In this document: positions 18,726 to 27,164 of the stretch, in pieces
Layout: each line of letters opens with the position of its first letter
Numbering within the stretch: the stretch's first letter is position 1
The notes under the pieces: model-generated
Seen by the model: only the letters and a program-made list of their open reading frames with translations
Told to the model about the DNA's origin: nothing
Database searches by the model: none
Position numbers and translations under genes: made by a program
Assembly: GCF_002192695.1 (NCBI RefSeq)
Contig: NZ_MTLG01000055.1
Coordinates: 62,001-126,000 of the forward strand
From: Achromobacter xylosoxidans
Lineage (GTDB): Bacteria; Pseudomonadota; Gammaproteobacteria; Burkholderiales; Burkholderiaceae_B
Reading direction: 5' to 3'
DNA length: 64,000 nt

Positions 18726-19656
18726 ACCAATTTCCGCAACGAGGCAGGGCCGGCTTGCCCGTTTCCTGCGCAGCGACCTGTGGTGGAGTTTGCGGCAGGA
18801 CTATGTGGCCATGGGCGCGGGCATCGTGCTGCTGGCGGTGGTGTTGCTGGCCGTGTTCGCGCCCTGGATCGCGCCGCAGAACCCGTACGACCTGGCTCAG
18901 CTGGACCTGTTGAACGCGGAGCTGCCGCCGGTCTGGGAGGCCGGCTCGGATCCGCAGTTCCTGTTGGGCACGGACACGCAGGGCCGCGACGTCTGGTCCG
19001 CCATTCTGTACGGCTCGCGCATGTCGCTGGTGATCGGGCTGGCGACGGTGGTGCTGTCCCTGGCCATCGGCCTGCTGGTGGGACTGGCGGCCGGCTATTT
19101 CGGCGGCTGGGTCGACAACGCGTTGATGCGCCTGGGCGACACGCTGCTGAGCATCCCGACCATCCTGGTTGCGATCCTGGTGACGGCGGTGTTCCGCCAG
19201 TTGCTGCCGCCCGGCCTGCGGGAAACGCTGTCGGCCGTGATCCTGATCCTGGCCATCTCCATGACCAACTGGGTGCAGTACGCCCGCACGGTGCGGGCTT
19301 CGGCCCTGGTGGAGCGCGGCAAGGAATACGTGCAGGCGGCGCGCCTGATCCGCGTGAGTTCGCTGCGCATCATGCTGACGCACATCCTGCCCAACACGCT
19401 GACGCCGGTCATGGTGACCGCGACGCTGAACCTGGGCCTGGCGATCCTGATCGAGGCCACGCTCAGCTTCCTGGGCGTGGGCATGCCGCCCACCGAACCG
19501 TCGCTGGGCACGCTGATCCGCCTGGGCAACCAGTTCCTGTTTTCGGGGCAGTGGTGGGTGGTGGTGTTTCCCGCGCTGTACCTGAGCCTGATCGTGCTGG
19601 TGGTGAACCTGCTGGGCGACTGGCTGCGCGACGCCCTGAATCCCCGTTTGCGCTGA
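18715..19656 (+). CDS. ABC transporter permease, DppC-like
   Basis: Second inner-membrane subunit, 313 residues. It has the DppC-type N-terminal extension (about 1-60, one membrane helix), the FLLGTDTQGRDVWSAILYG signature, and the permease core. The EAA loop (VQAARLIRVSSLRIML) contacts the ATPases. It overlaps the DppB-like gene by 11 bases, and the first amidohydrolase follows after 24 bases. Confidence 0.94.
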   Translation: MLTKPISATRQGRLARFLRSDLWWSLRQDYVAMGAGIVLLAVVLLAVFAPWIAPQNPYDLAQLDLLNAELPPVWEAGSDPQFLLGTDTQGRDVWSAILYGSRMSLVIGLATVVLSLAIGLLVGLAAGYFGGWVDNALMRLGDTLLSIPTILVAILVTAVFRQLLPPGLRETLSAVILILAISMTNWVQYARTVRASALVERGKEYVQAARLIRVSSLRIMLTHILPNTLTPVMVTATLNLGLAILIEATLSFLGVGMPPTEPSLGTLIRLGNQFLFSGQWWVVVFPALYLSLIVLVVNLLGDWLRDALNPRLR

Positions 19657-19680
19657 ACGCAAACCGACAAGAGTAGAACC

Positions 19681-20874
19681 ATGGAAAACGCAACGCTGTA
19701 TACCCAAGTCCGTCCCGCAGGCGGCGAGATGACCTCGGTGCTGGTGCGCGACGGCCGCATCCAGGCGCTGGGCGGGCCGGCGCCCGCCGGCGTGCCGGTG
19801 GTGGATGGGGGCGGCGCGCTGATGCTGCCGGGCCTGATCGACGCCCACGCGCACCTGGACAAGACCATGTACGGCATGCCCTGGTACCGCAACGAGGTCG
19901 GCCCGCGCCTGATCGACAAGATCGAGAACGAGCGAGCCGAGAAGAAACGCCTGGGCATCGATCCGTACCGGCAGTCGGCGCGTCAGCTGGTGATGTCGAT
20001 CGGCGACGGCACCAGCCATATCCGCAGCCATGTGGACGTGGACACGGACATTGGACTGGGCGCGATCGAAGGCGTGATGCGCGCCCGCGAGCAGTACCGC
20101 GACCAGATCGACGTGGAGATCGTCGCGTTTCCGCAGAGCGGGCTGCTGATCCGCCCGGGCACGCTGGAACTGATGGACGAGGCCTTGCGCATGGGCGCGG
20201 AAGTGGTGGGCGGGCTGGACCCGGCCGGCATGGACCGCGATCCCAAGGGGCATCTGGACGCCATCTTCGGGCTGGCCCAGCGGCACGGCAAGCCCATTGA
20301 CATCCATCTGCACGAAGCGGGCGAACTCGGCGCGTTCTCGATGCAGATGACCATAGACCGGGTGCTGGCGCTGGGCATGCAGGGCAAGGTCACCCTGTCG
20401 CATTCCTTCTGCCTGGGCATGCCGGACACGTACGCAGTGCAGGCATTGACCGAAGGCTTGCTGAAGGCCGGCGTGCACATCATGACCACGGGCTCGGCCT
20501 CGCGGCCGGTACCCAATGTGGCGAAGCTGCACGCGGCCGGCGTCACGGTCTGTACGGGCAACGACGGCATGCGCGACACCTGGGGCCCCTACGGCAAGCC
20601 CGACATGCTGGAACGGACCATGCTGGTGGGCTTGCGCAACAACTTCCGGCGCGACGACGAGCTGGATCTGGCGCTGCATGTGGCCACCTATGGCAATGCG
20701 CGGGTCATGGGCTTGTCGGACTACGGCCTGGCGCCAGGTTGCCATGCCGACTTCGTGCTGGTGGACGCCGAGACGGTGGCCGAAGCCATCGTCTCGCGCC
20801 CGCAGCGCAAGCTGGTCGTCAAGGGCGGGCGTGTGGTCGCGCGCAATGGCCGCGCGCTGGCGGAGGCGCCGTGA
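19681..20874 (+). CDS. Amidohydrolase, cytosine-deaminase-like
   Basis: Metal-dependent amidohydrolase of 397 residues. It has a full N-terminal metal motif DAHAH (His56 and His58), a second-domain DIHLHEAGE, SHSFCLG, and a C-terminal catalytic-Asp segment TGNDGMRDTWGPYG. The layout matches the CodA / N-isopropylammelide hydrolase branch that hydrolyses or deaminates cyclic nitrogen compounds. It is embedded in the transporter operon, and its TGA overlaps the next gene's ATG by 1 base (TGATG). The substrate is unknown and probably the imported compound. Confidence 0.87.
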   Translation: MENATLYTQVRPAGGEMTSVLVRDGRIQALGGPAPAGVPVVDGGGALMLPGLIDAHAHLDKTMYGMPWYRNEVGPRLIDKIENERAEKKRLGIDPYRQSARQLVMSIGDGTSHIRSHVDVDTDIGLGAIEGVMRAREQYRDQIDVEIVAFPQSGLLIRPGTLELMDEALRMGAEVVGGLDPAGMDRDPKGHLDAIFGLAQRHGKPIDIHLHEAGELGAFSMQMTIDRVLALGMQGKVTLSHSFCLGMPDTYAVQALTEGLLKAGVHIMTTGSASRPVPNVAKLHAAGVTVCTGNDGMRDTWGPYGKPDMLERTMLVGLRNNFRRDDELDLALHVATYGNARVMGLSDYGLAPGCHADFVLVDAETVAEAIVSRPQRKLVVKGGRVVARNGRALAEAP

Positions 20875-22361
20875 TGAGCGCGCCGCAAGGCCCCATCCTG
20901 CTGACCGCCCGCTGGGTGGTGGGCCACGAGAACGGCCGCCATTGCCTGTACGAGAACGGCGAGGTGGTGTTCGAGGGCGACCGCGTCATCTACGTCGGCC
21001 ACCGCTATCCGGGGCAGGTCGCGCAGCGCCGCGACTACGGCCGCGCGCTGATCGGCCCGGGCTTCGTGGACCTGGATGCGCTGTCCGACCTGGACACGAC
21101 CATCCTGGGCTTCGACAACTCGCCCGCCTGGAAGAAGGGCCGCATCTGGCCCGAGAGCTACATGAAGCGGGGGCCGTACGAGATGTACACGGCGGCCGAA
21201 CTCGCATTCCAGAAGCGCTACGCCTTTGCCCAGCTGATACGCAACGGCATCACGACGGCGCTGCCAATCGCGTCGCTGTTCTACCGGGTGTGGGGCGAGA
21301 CCCGCGATGAATTCCTGTCTGCGGCCAACGCTGCTGGCGAGCTGGGCCTGCGCGTCTACCTGGGACCGGCCTATCGCAGCGGCCACACCTATGTGGACGC
21401 GGACGGCAAGATCCGCTGCCACTACGACGAGGCGCGCGGCATGGCGGGACTGGAGGCGGCCCTGGCCTTCTGTGACGAGATCGAAGGCCGCCACAACGGC
21501 CGCGTGCGCGCCATGCTGTCACCCGACCGCATCGAAACCTGCACGCCGGCGCTGCTGCGTGCTTCGGCCGCCGCATCGCGCGAACGGAATATTCCGATCC
21601 GGCTGCATTGCTGCCAGTCGCGCCTGGAGTACGACCTGGTGCTGGAGCAGCACGGCATGAGCCCGCCGGAATGGCTGCAAAGCCTGGACTTCCTATCCGA
21701 GCGCGCCTTGCTGCCGCATGGCACCTACGTGTCGGGCTCGCGCCATATCGAGCGGCCCGGGCGAGACATGGAGATCATCCGCGATGCCGGCGCCAGTATC
21801 GTGCATTGCCCGCTGGTGTCGGGGCGGCATGGCGCCACGCTGGAATCGTTCGCGCGCTATCGCAAGCTGGGCGTGAACATCGGCATGGGCACGGACACCT
21901 GGCCGCCCGACATGGTGCTGAACATGCAGGTGGGCATGATGCTGTGCCGCGTGGCCGATGGCTCGACCGAGGCGGTCCGCTCCGAGGACTACTACGACGC
22001 CGCCACGGTGGGCGGGGCCGATGCGCTGGGCCGCCCGGACCTGGGCCGGCTGGCCGTGGGCGCCAAGGCCGACATCGTGGTGTTCGATTTTTCGCACGAC
22101 CGCAACGGCCAGCTGATCGACCCGATACAGACCTTGATGGTGAGCGGCAGCGGCCGCGACGTGTCGCAGGTCGTGATCGACGGCCGCTTCGTCATGGTGG
22201 ACGGGCGTATCCCCGGCTTCGATGCGCGCCTGGCGCAAGAGCAGGCGCAGACGCAATTCGACGGGCTGGTGGCGCGCTATCCCGACCGCACCTGGGGCCA
22301 TCCGCCGGTCGAGCAGATTTTTTCCTCCAGCTATCCGCGTCCCGCAAGGAGTCCGTCATGA
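20874..22361 (+). CDS. Amidohydrolase-family protein lacking the HxH metal motif
   Basis: A 495-residue protein of the chlorohydrolase/AtzA-like amidohydrolase family. Where the family has D-x-H-x-H, this protein reads DLDAL (residues 66-70), so both first-strand metal histidines are missing. Later signatures remain: RLHCCQS, SGSRHIE, and GMGTDTWPPD. It could bind metal with fewer ligands, act as a non-hydrolytic partner of the preceding enzyme, or use Asp68. The ATG at 20874 overlaps the upstream stop; an earlier in-frame start would lie inside the previous gene. Its end overlaps the ATPase gene by 4 bases. Confidence 0.82.
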   Translation: MSAPQGPILLTARWVVGHENGRHCLYENGEVVFEGDRVIYVGHRYPGQVAQRRDYGRALIGPGFVDLDALSDLDTTILGFDNSPAWKKGRIWPESYMKRGPYEMYTAAELAFQKRYAFAQLIRNGITTALPIASLFYRVWGETRDEFLSAANAAGELGLRVYLGPAYRSGHTYVDADGKIRCHYDEARGMAGLEAALAFCDEIEGRHNGRVRAMLSPDRIETCTPALLRASAAASRERNIPIRLHCCQSRLEYDLVLEQHGMSPPEWLQSLDFLSERALLPHGTYVSGSRHIERPGRDMEIIRDAGASIVHCPLVSGRHGATLESFARYRKLGVNIGMGTDTWPPDMVLNMQVGMMLCRVADGSTEAVRSEDYYDAATVGGADALGRPDLGRLAVGAKADIVVFDFSHDRNGQLIDPIQTLMVSGSGRDVSQVVIDGRFVMVDGRIPGFDARLAQEQAQTQFDGLVARYPDRTWGHPPVEQIFSSSYPRPARSPS

Positions 22362-23392
22362 TGGCCATCGTACCCAACACCACGCAGCCGCCGGCCGCGG
22401 CCAACGTTGCGCCGACCCTGTCCGTGCGCGGCCTGTCGGTCGAATTCCCCACGCGCCACGGCGTCCTGGTCGCCACGCGCGACATCAGTTTCGACATTCA
22501 GCCGGGCGAGATCCTGGGCATGGTCGGCGAATCCGGCGCCGGCAAATCGCTGACCGGCATGGCGGTGATCGGCCTGCTGGAGCCGCCGGGCCGGCTGGGC
22601 GGCGGCGAAATCCATCTGGCGGGCAGGCGTATCGACAATCTGCCGCCCAAGGCGCGCCAGCGCCTGCGCGGCAAGGAGATCGGCGCGATCTTCCAGGATC
22701 CGCTGACCAGCCTGCATCCGCTGTTCACGGTGGGCGACCAGTTGGTCGAGACGATCCGCCACCATGACAAGGTGACGGCGCAGTCTGCGCGCCAGCGGGC
22801 GCTGGAGCTGCTGCTGGCGGTGGGCATCCCGGCGGCGGACAAGCGCATCGACCACTATCCGCATCAGTTCTCCGGCGGCATGCGCCAGCGCGTGGTGATC
22901 GCGCTGGCTCTGGCGGCGCGGCCGGCGCTCATCATCGCCGATGAACCCACCACGGCGCTGGACGTGTCGGTGCAGGCGCAGATCACGGCGCTCTTGCGGC
23001 GCCTTTGCCGCGAACAGGGCACCTCGGTGCTGCTGGTGACGCACGACATGGGCGTGATCGCCGAGACCGCGGACCGCGTGGCGGTGATGTACGCGGGCCG
23101 CATCGTCGAGATCGGACCGGTGCTGGAGGTGCTGCGCCGCCCGGGCCATCCGTACACGCAGGGCCTGATGAACGCGATTCCCGGCCTGCGTCAGCGCGCG
23201 GCCCGGCTGAACCAGATCGACGGCGCCATGCCGCGCCTGTACGCCATGCCCGAGGGCTGCGCCTTCCATCCGCGCTGCGCCATGGCGGGACCGCGCTGCG
23301 GCCAGCAGCGCCCGCCGCTGGCCGCATCTCCGGCCGGCGCCACCGTCAGCGCCTGCTGGCTGCATCAAGGAGGAGTCGCCCATGCCGCGTAA
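22358..23392 (+). CDS. ABC transporter ATPase, DppD-like
   Basis: Cytosolic ATPase of 344 residues with Walker A GESGAGKS, Q-loop FQDPLTSLHP, signature FSGGMRQRV, and Walker B LIIADEPTTALDV. It has the C-terminal oligopeptide-transporter domain with a Cys-containing segment (GCAFHPRCAMAGPRC). The start at 22358 overlaps the amidohydrolase stop by 4 bases and has AAGGAG 6 bases upstream. It works as a heterodimer with the next gene product. Confidence 0.94.
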   Translation: MMAIVPNTTQPPAAANVAPTLSVRGLSVEFPTRHGVLVATRDISFDIQPGEILGMVGESGAGKSLTGMAVIGLLEPPGRLGGGEIHLAGRRIDNLPPKARQRLRGKEIGAIFQDPLTSLHPLFTVGDQLVETIRHHDKVTAQSARQRALELLLAVGIPAADKRIDHYPHQFSGGMRQRVVIALALAARPALIIADEPTTALDVSVQAQITALLRRLCREQGTSVLLVTHDMGVIAETADRVAVMYAGRIVEIGPVLEVLRRPGHPYTQGLMNAIPGLRQRAARLNQIDGAMPRLYAMPEGCAFHPRCAMAGPRCGQQRPPLAASPAGATVSACWLHQGGVAHAA

Positions 23393-24365
23393 CGATGATG
23401 TGCTGTTGCGGGCCGAAGACCTGGCCTGTTGGTTCGACGTGTCGCCGCCCTGGCTGGAACGCACTTTGTCGCGCCAGCCCGAGCAAACCTTGAAGGCGGT
23501 GGACGGGGTGTCGCTATCCGTGCCGCGCGGCACGACCCTGAGCATCGTGGGCGAATCCGGATGCGGCAAGTCCACGCTGGCCAAGCTGCTGGTGGGATTG
23601 GTTGCGCCGACGCGCGGAACGCTGCGCTACGGGCGCAACTGCAAGGGCGGGGTGCTGCATCCGCAGATGATTTTCCAGGATCCATATGCCAGCCTGAATC
23701 CGCGCTGGCGGGTGGGCAATATCGTGGCTGAACCGATCACGACGCTGGGTTTGCGAGCCACGCAGGCCGAGACGCGGCGCCGGGTCGACGAGCTGCTGGA
23801 ACTGGTGGGCCTGTCCGCCAGCGACGCGGGCCGCTTCCCACACGAGTTTTCCGGTGGCCAGCGCCAGCGGATTTCGATTGCGCGGGCGTTGGCGACGGAG
23901 GCGGAATTCCTGGTGTGCGATGAGCCCACCTCGGCGCTGGACGTGTCGGTGCAGGCGCAGATCCTGAACCTGATGGGGGATCTGCAGAAGGAGTTCGGGC
24001 TGACTTATGTCTTCATCAGCCACAACCTGTCGGTGGTGCGGCATGTGTCGGACAGCGTGGCGGTGATGTATCTGGGGCGCATCGTGGAGCAGGCGCCTGC
24101 GGATCAGCTGTTCGATGCGCCACAGCATCCGTATACGCGGATGCTGCTGGATACGATTCCGGACCTGGATGATCCGCGGCGGGATCGGGAGCCTATGGGG
24201 GGCGAGGTGCCGAATCCTATTTCGCCGCCGTCGGGGTGTACGTTTCATCCTCGGTGTTCGATGGCGCGGGAGCAGTGCAAGGTGGAGGCGCCGATGGTTG
24301 CCAGCGTTGGCGGACGTCAGCTGCGGTGTCATGCGGTGACTTGGGATGTGGTTCAGGCGGCCTGA
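23382..24365 (+). CDS. ABC transporter ATPase, DppF-like
   Basis: Second ATPase of 327 residues: Walker A GESGCGKST, signature FSGGQRQRI, Walker B EFLVCDEPTSALDV, and the C-terminal PSGCTFHPRC segment. It overlaps the DppD-like gene by 11 bases, with AAGGAGGAG before the ATG. It is the last gene of the cassette. The final ~180 bases shift to codons ending in G or T, unlike the C-rich body of the gene, just before the repeat-rich non-coding region. Confidence 0.94.
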   Translation: MPRNDDVLLRAEDLACWFDVSPPWLERTLSRQPEQTLKAVDGVSLSVPRGTTLSIVGESGCGKSTLAKLLVGLVAPTRGTLRYGRNCKGGVLHPQMIFQDPYASLNPRWRVGNIVAEPITTLGLRATQAETRRRVDELLELVGLSASDAGRFPHEFSGGQRQRISIARALATEAEFLVCDEPTSALDVSVQAQILNLMGDLQKEFGLTYVFISHNLSVVRHVSDSVAVMYLGRIVEQAPADQLFDAPQHPYTRMLLDTIPDLDDPRRDREPMGGEVPNPISPPSGCTFHPRCSMAREQCKVEAPMVASVGGRQLRCHAVTWDVVQAA

Positions 24366-24400
24366 TAGTTGTTTGCTTGTTGCGTCCTGGTTCTTAAGGC

Positions 24401-24565
24401 GCCAGCCACGCCGTGGGCCTGGGGCGAGCGGGGCAACGATTGCGGTCCGGAGCCTTCGCTCCGGACTGCCCCGTCGTCATCGTCGTTGCCGCCTACGGCG
24501 GCTGCCTTCCGATTCCCTCGGGCTTATCGACGCCCCGCTCGCCCCAGGCCCACGGCGCGGCTGGC
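24401..24565 (+). repeat. Palindromic element A (34-base terminal inverted repeats)
   Basis: The arms at 24401-24434 and 24532-24565 are inverted repeats matching at 33 of 34 positions. The 97-base interior starts with a short hairpin, GTCCGGAGC-CTTC-GCTCCGGAC, and is similar over its length to the reverse complement of the interior of element B. Confidence 0.75.
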
Positions 24566-24592
24566 TCCGGCGTTTGAAAATTGACGTCAGTC

Positions 24593-24719
24593 GGGGTGGG
24601 CGGTGTTCTTGGCATTCTGGCCACGGACGATGGGGTATGGCGGGTCTTGCGGTGCCCGCCCCATGCCGGCCGCCCGGGCGGCCTCGTGGGGCTTACACGG
24701 TGTCTTGCGATTTGCGATG
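24593..24719. repeat. Dispersed intergenic repeat, copy 2
   Basis: Aligns with 5800-5930. It contains the hairpin GGCGGG/CCCGCC (24639-24644 with 24655-24660) and the perfect 16-base palindrome at 24668-24683 (GGCCGCCC-GGGCGGCC). Confidence 0.65.
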
Positions 24720-24799
24720 ACGCTGCGCGCTGTCGGTGAATGATTTTGGATGCCAGCGAGCATGGGCCAACCAACATCGTCATTTCAACTCCGCCGCCG

Positions 24800-24862
24800 G
24801 ATGGGTGGCGCGCGCGTACGGATCTCGACGCGCAAGCAGGTGTGCGCCGCGCGCCACCCATC
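24800..24862. repeat. Inverted repeat with 15-base arms
   Basis: GATGGGTGGCGCGCG (24800-24814) is an exact inverted repeat of CGCGCGCCACCCATC (24848-24862), spaced by 33 bases. Confidence 0.75.
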
Positions 24863-24952
24863 ACCGCCCACACCCCAAATGCCGGTGTCACTAACAAGCA
24901 GCTCGCCGCATTCGCGCAAGCGCAGACAGCCACGACGCCCATCAACACGTAT

Positions 24953-24986
24953 GCTGCTTGCGGCCGCCCGCGCGGCCGCAAGCAGC
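24953..24986. repeat. Perfect 15-bp hairpin
   Basis: GCTGCTTGCGGCCGC and GCGGCCGCAAGCAGC around a 4-base loop CCGC. There is no T-run, so it is not a canonical terminator. Confidence 0.8.
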
Positions 24987-25051
24987 GGGCGACGCAAGAC
25001 TCGCCACCGACCACAGCTCTAGCAGCGCAACAGGCCAAGAATCCGGTAGCT

Positions 25052-25209
25052 CGCCGGCGCGGGCGCCTGAGGGGCGAGCAACCTCGATGCGCCCGACGGA
25101 ATCCGAAGGAGTCGCCGAAGGCGAGGACGAGGATGAGGATGGGGCAGTCCGGAGCGAACGCTCCGGACCGCAATCGTGGGCGCTCGCCCCTCAGGCGCAC
25201 GCGCCGGCG
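25052..25209 (-). repeat. Palindromic element B (inverted copy of element A)
   Basis: The arms at 25052-25079 and 25182-25209 match at 27 of 28 positions. The interior, read on the minus strand, begins ACGATTGCGGTCCGGAG like element A and carries the same hairpin GTCCGGAGC/GCTCCGGAC. The arms differ in sequence from those of A apart from a shared GGGGCGAGC segment, so pairing is kept while sequence has diverged. Confidence 0.75.
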
Positions 25210-25246
25210 GGTGGCCTACGAAGCCAACTCGCCAAACAAAGAACAA

Positions 25247-26524
25247 CTACTTAGCGTAGACCAGATCCCGCAACCCCAGCGACAACCCCGGCCAATAAGT
25301 AATGATCATCAGGCAAACAATCACCACCCCCACAAACGGAATCAACGGCTTGATCAACCTCTCCAACGGCAACTTCGCCACCGCGCAAGCCGCGAAAAGA
25401 TTCACGCCGAACGGCGGCGTAATCATCCCGAGAGCCAGGTTCACCACCATGATGATCCCGAAGTGCACCGGCTCCACGCCGAACTTCAGCGCCACCGGCA
25501 ACAGCAAGGGCGCCAGCACCACGATGGATGCCGAGGTTTCGATGAACATGCCGATCACGAACAGCGCCGCGTTCACGCCCATCAGGAAGGTGAGCTTGGT
25601 GTCGAAGATCTGCGCCAGCCACACGCCCAGCGCGTCCGGAATGCCCGCGCGGTTGAGCAGGAAGCTGAAGATGCCGGCGTTGGCGATCACGAACATGATC
25701 ACGGCCGTAGACACCACCGACTTGTGCAGCGTGGCGGACAGTTGCTTGAAGCTCAGGCGCCGGTAGATGAACTTGCCTACCACCACGGCGTACATGACGG
25801 CCACCACCGAGGCTTCAGTCGGCGTGAAGATGCCGCCGTAGATGCCGCCCAGGATGATGACCGGCATCAGCAGTGCCAGCCAGGCGTTCTTGAACGCCGG
25901 CCACAACGGCAGGCGGCCTTCGCCGTCGCGCTTGCCCAGGTTGTTGCGCTTGGCGTAGAACCAGACGTAGAACATCAGCGCCACGCCGATCAGGATGCCG
26001 GGCATGACGCCGGCGATGAAGAGTTCGCCGGTCGAGGTGTCGGTGGACACCGCGAACAGGATCATCGGGATCGACGGCGGGATGATCACGCCCAGTTCCG
26101 CCGCGCTGGCCTGCAATGAGGCCGCGAAGGGCGCCGGGTAGCCGTGCCGGATCATGGCGGGAATCAGGATCGCGCCCACCGCGAAGGTGGTGGCCACGCT
26201 GGAGCCGGCCACGGCGGCGAAGATCATGCAGGTCAGCACGCAGGTGCAGGCCAGGCCGCCCTGGATGCCGCCCACCACGCTCTTGGCGAATTCCACCATG
26301 CGTTCGGAGATGCCGCCGGCTTCCATCAGGTTGCCGGCCAGGATGAAGAAGGGGATGGCGACCAACGGGTATTTGTCCAGCGCGGCGAACAGTTGCTGGG
26401 CGACCACCACCCAGGGCAGGCCGGCGGCGCCGACTCCCGCCAGGCTGGCCAGGCCGATCGACACGGCGACCGGCACGGACAGCCCGAAGAAGATCAGCAT
26501 CGAGACAATCATTAATTGGGACAT
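25247..26524 (-). CDS. TRAP transporter large permease, DctM family
   Basis: Main membrane subunit of a TRAP transporter, about 12 membrane helices in 425 residues, driven by an ion gradient. It has the family segments ILAGNLMEAGGIS, SGSSVATTFAVGA-like (GSSVATTFAVGAI), PPSIPMILFAV, and a C-terminal MITPPFGVN. It is third in a minus-strand operon after the P and Q subunits. TRAP systems import carboxylates and related acids; the substrate is not evident. Confidence 0.95.
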   Translation of the reverse strand: MSQLMIVSMLIFFGLSVPVAVSIGLASLAGVGAAGLPWVVVAQQLFAALDKYPLVAIPFFILAGNLMEAGGISERMVEFAKSVVGGIQGGLACTCVLTCMIFAAVAGSSVATTFAVGAILIPAMIRHGYPAPFAASLQASAAELGVIIPPSIPMILFAVSTDTSTGELFIAGVMPGILIGVALMFYVWFYAKRNNLGKRDGEGRLPLWPAFKNAWLALLMPVIILGGIYGGIFTPTEASVVAVMYAVVVGKFIYRRLSFKQLSATLHKSVVSTAVIMFVIANAGIFSFLLNRAGIPDALGVWLAQIFDTKLTFLMGVNAALFVIGMFIETSASIVVLAPLLLPVALKFGVEPVHFGIIMVVNLALGMITPPFGVNLFAACAVAKLPLERLIKPLIPFVGVVIVCLMIITYWPGLSLGLRDLVYAK

Positions 26525-26560
26525 GGCGATATCTGCTGCTTATGTTCGATGGGGGACGGC

Positions 26561-27061
26561 TCAGCCTTGCGCGTCGTTGCGCACGGGGACGTCGTCTTCC
26601 TCGCCGGCGCACCAGCGGGCCAGCACGGCGATGGCTGCCAGGGTGGCGCCCACGGGAATGGCCAGGTAGATCCAGGAGATCGAAATGTCCAGGCTCGGCA
26701 CGTTCTGGAAGCGCACGCGGTAGGTCATGTTGCCGCCGATCCAGGCCAGAAAGCCCAGGAATCCGGCGCAGATCAGGCCGATCACGGCTTCGAGCACGCG
26801 GCGGCGCGTGCCGCCCAGCAGGTTGCGCAGCAGCTCCACGCTGATCATGGCGCCGTGGCGGAAGGCCAGGGCCACGCCCAGCAGCACGGTCCAGATCAGG
26901 AGGGCGCGGGTCAGCACCTCGCTCCAGTCGGCCGGGGAGTGCAGCACGAAGCGCGCGATGACTTGGTAGAAGGCGGCGGCCGCGGCGGCGACCAGCAGCA
27001 ATTGGGCAAGGACCGAGACCACTTTGAACAGGATGCGGTCGAAGGCGCAAAGCAAACGCAT
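26561..27061 (-). CDS. TRAP transporter small permease, DctQ family
   Basis: A 166-residue membrane protein with four helices and the WSEVLTRALLIWTVLLG segment typical of DctQ. The ATG at 27061 (MRLLCAFDRIL) is preferred to a TTG at 27088, which adds nine residues. It lies between the P and M genes, with 36 bases to dctM and 103 bases from dctP containing two hairpins. The C-terminal residues carry acidic groups (GEEDDVP). Confidence 0.9.
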   Translation of the reverse strand: MRLLCAFDRILFKVVSVLAQLLLVAAAAAAFYQVIARFVLHSPADWSEVLTRALLIWTVLLGVALAFRHGAMISVELLRNLLGGTRRRVLEAVIGLICAGFLGFLAWIGGNMTYRVRFQNVPSLDISISWIYLAIPVGATLAAIAVLARWCAGEEDDVPVRNDAQG

Positions 27062-27103
27062 GATGAATCCCGTTGGCGATGTACGCAAAGGATTGGAACG
27101 AAA

Positions 27104-27144
27104 GCGGCGGGACCGGGATCCCGCCGCCAGGGGCGATGCGCCCC
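27104..27144 (-). promoter_or_regulatory. Two hairpins between TRAP P and Q genes
   Basis: GCGGCGGGA/TCCCGCCGC (27104-27127, 9 bp) and GGGGCG/CGCCCC (27130-27144, 6 bp) directly follow dctP in the transcript. This placement suits 3'-end protection or partial termination, giving more binding protein than permease. Confidence 0.5.
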
Positions 27145-27164
27145 GGGTCGGGGCGGGGCCCTGT

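Larger units (their letters stand above)
24366..25246. repeat. 881-base non-coding convergent region made of nested palindromes
   Basis: Between the ends of the DppF-like gene (plus) and the TRAP permease gene (minus), with no credible gene. It holds, in order: palindromic element A, a copy of the dispersed repeat, a 15-base-arm palindrome, a 15-bp hairpin, and element B, which is an inverted, diverged copy of A. It looks like the accumulation site of a family of palindromic intergenic repeats, or a single composite element. Confidence 0.7.

Noticed and set aside
24740-26119. Plus-strand open frame spanning the non-coding region into the TRAP permease gene
   Set aside because: It crosses palindromes and is antisense to a well conserved DctM gene; the composition is Gln/His-rich with no motif.
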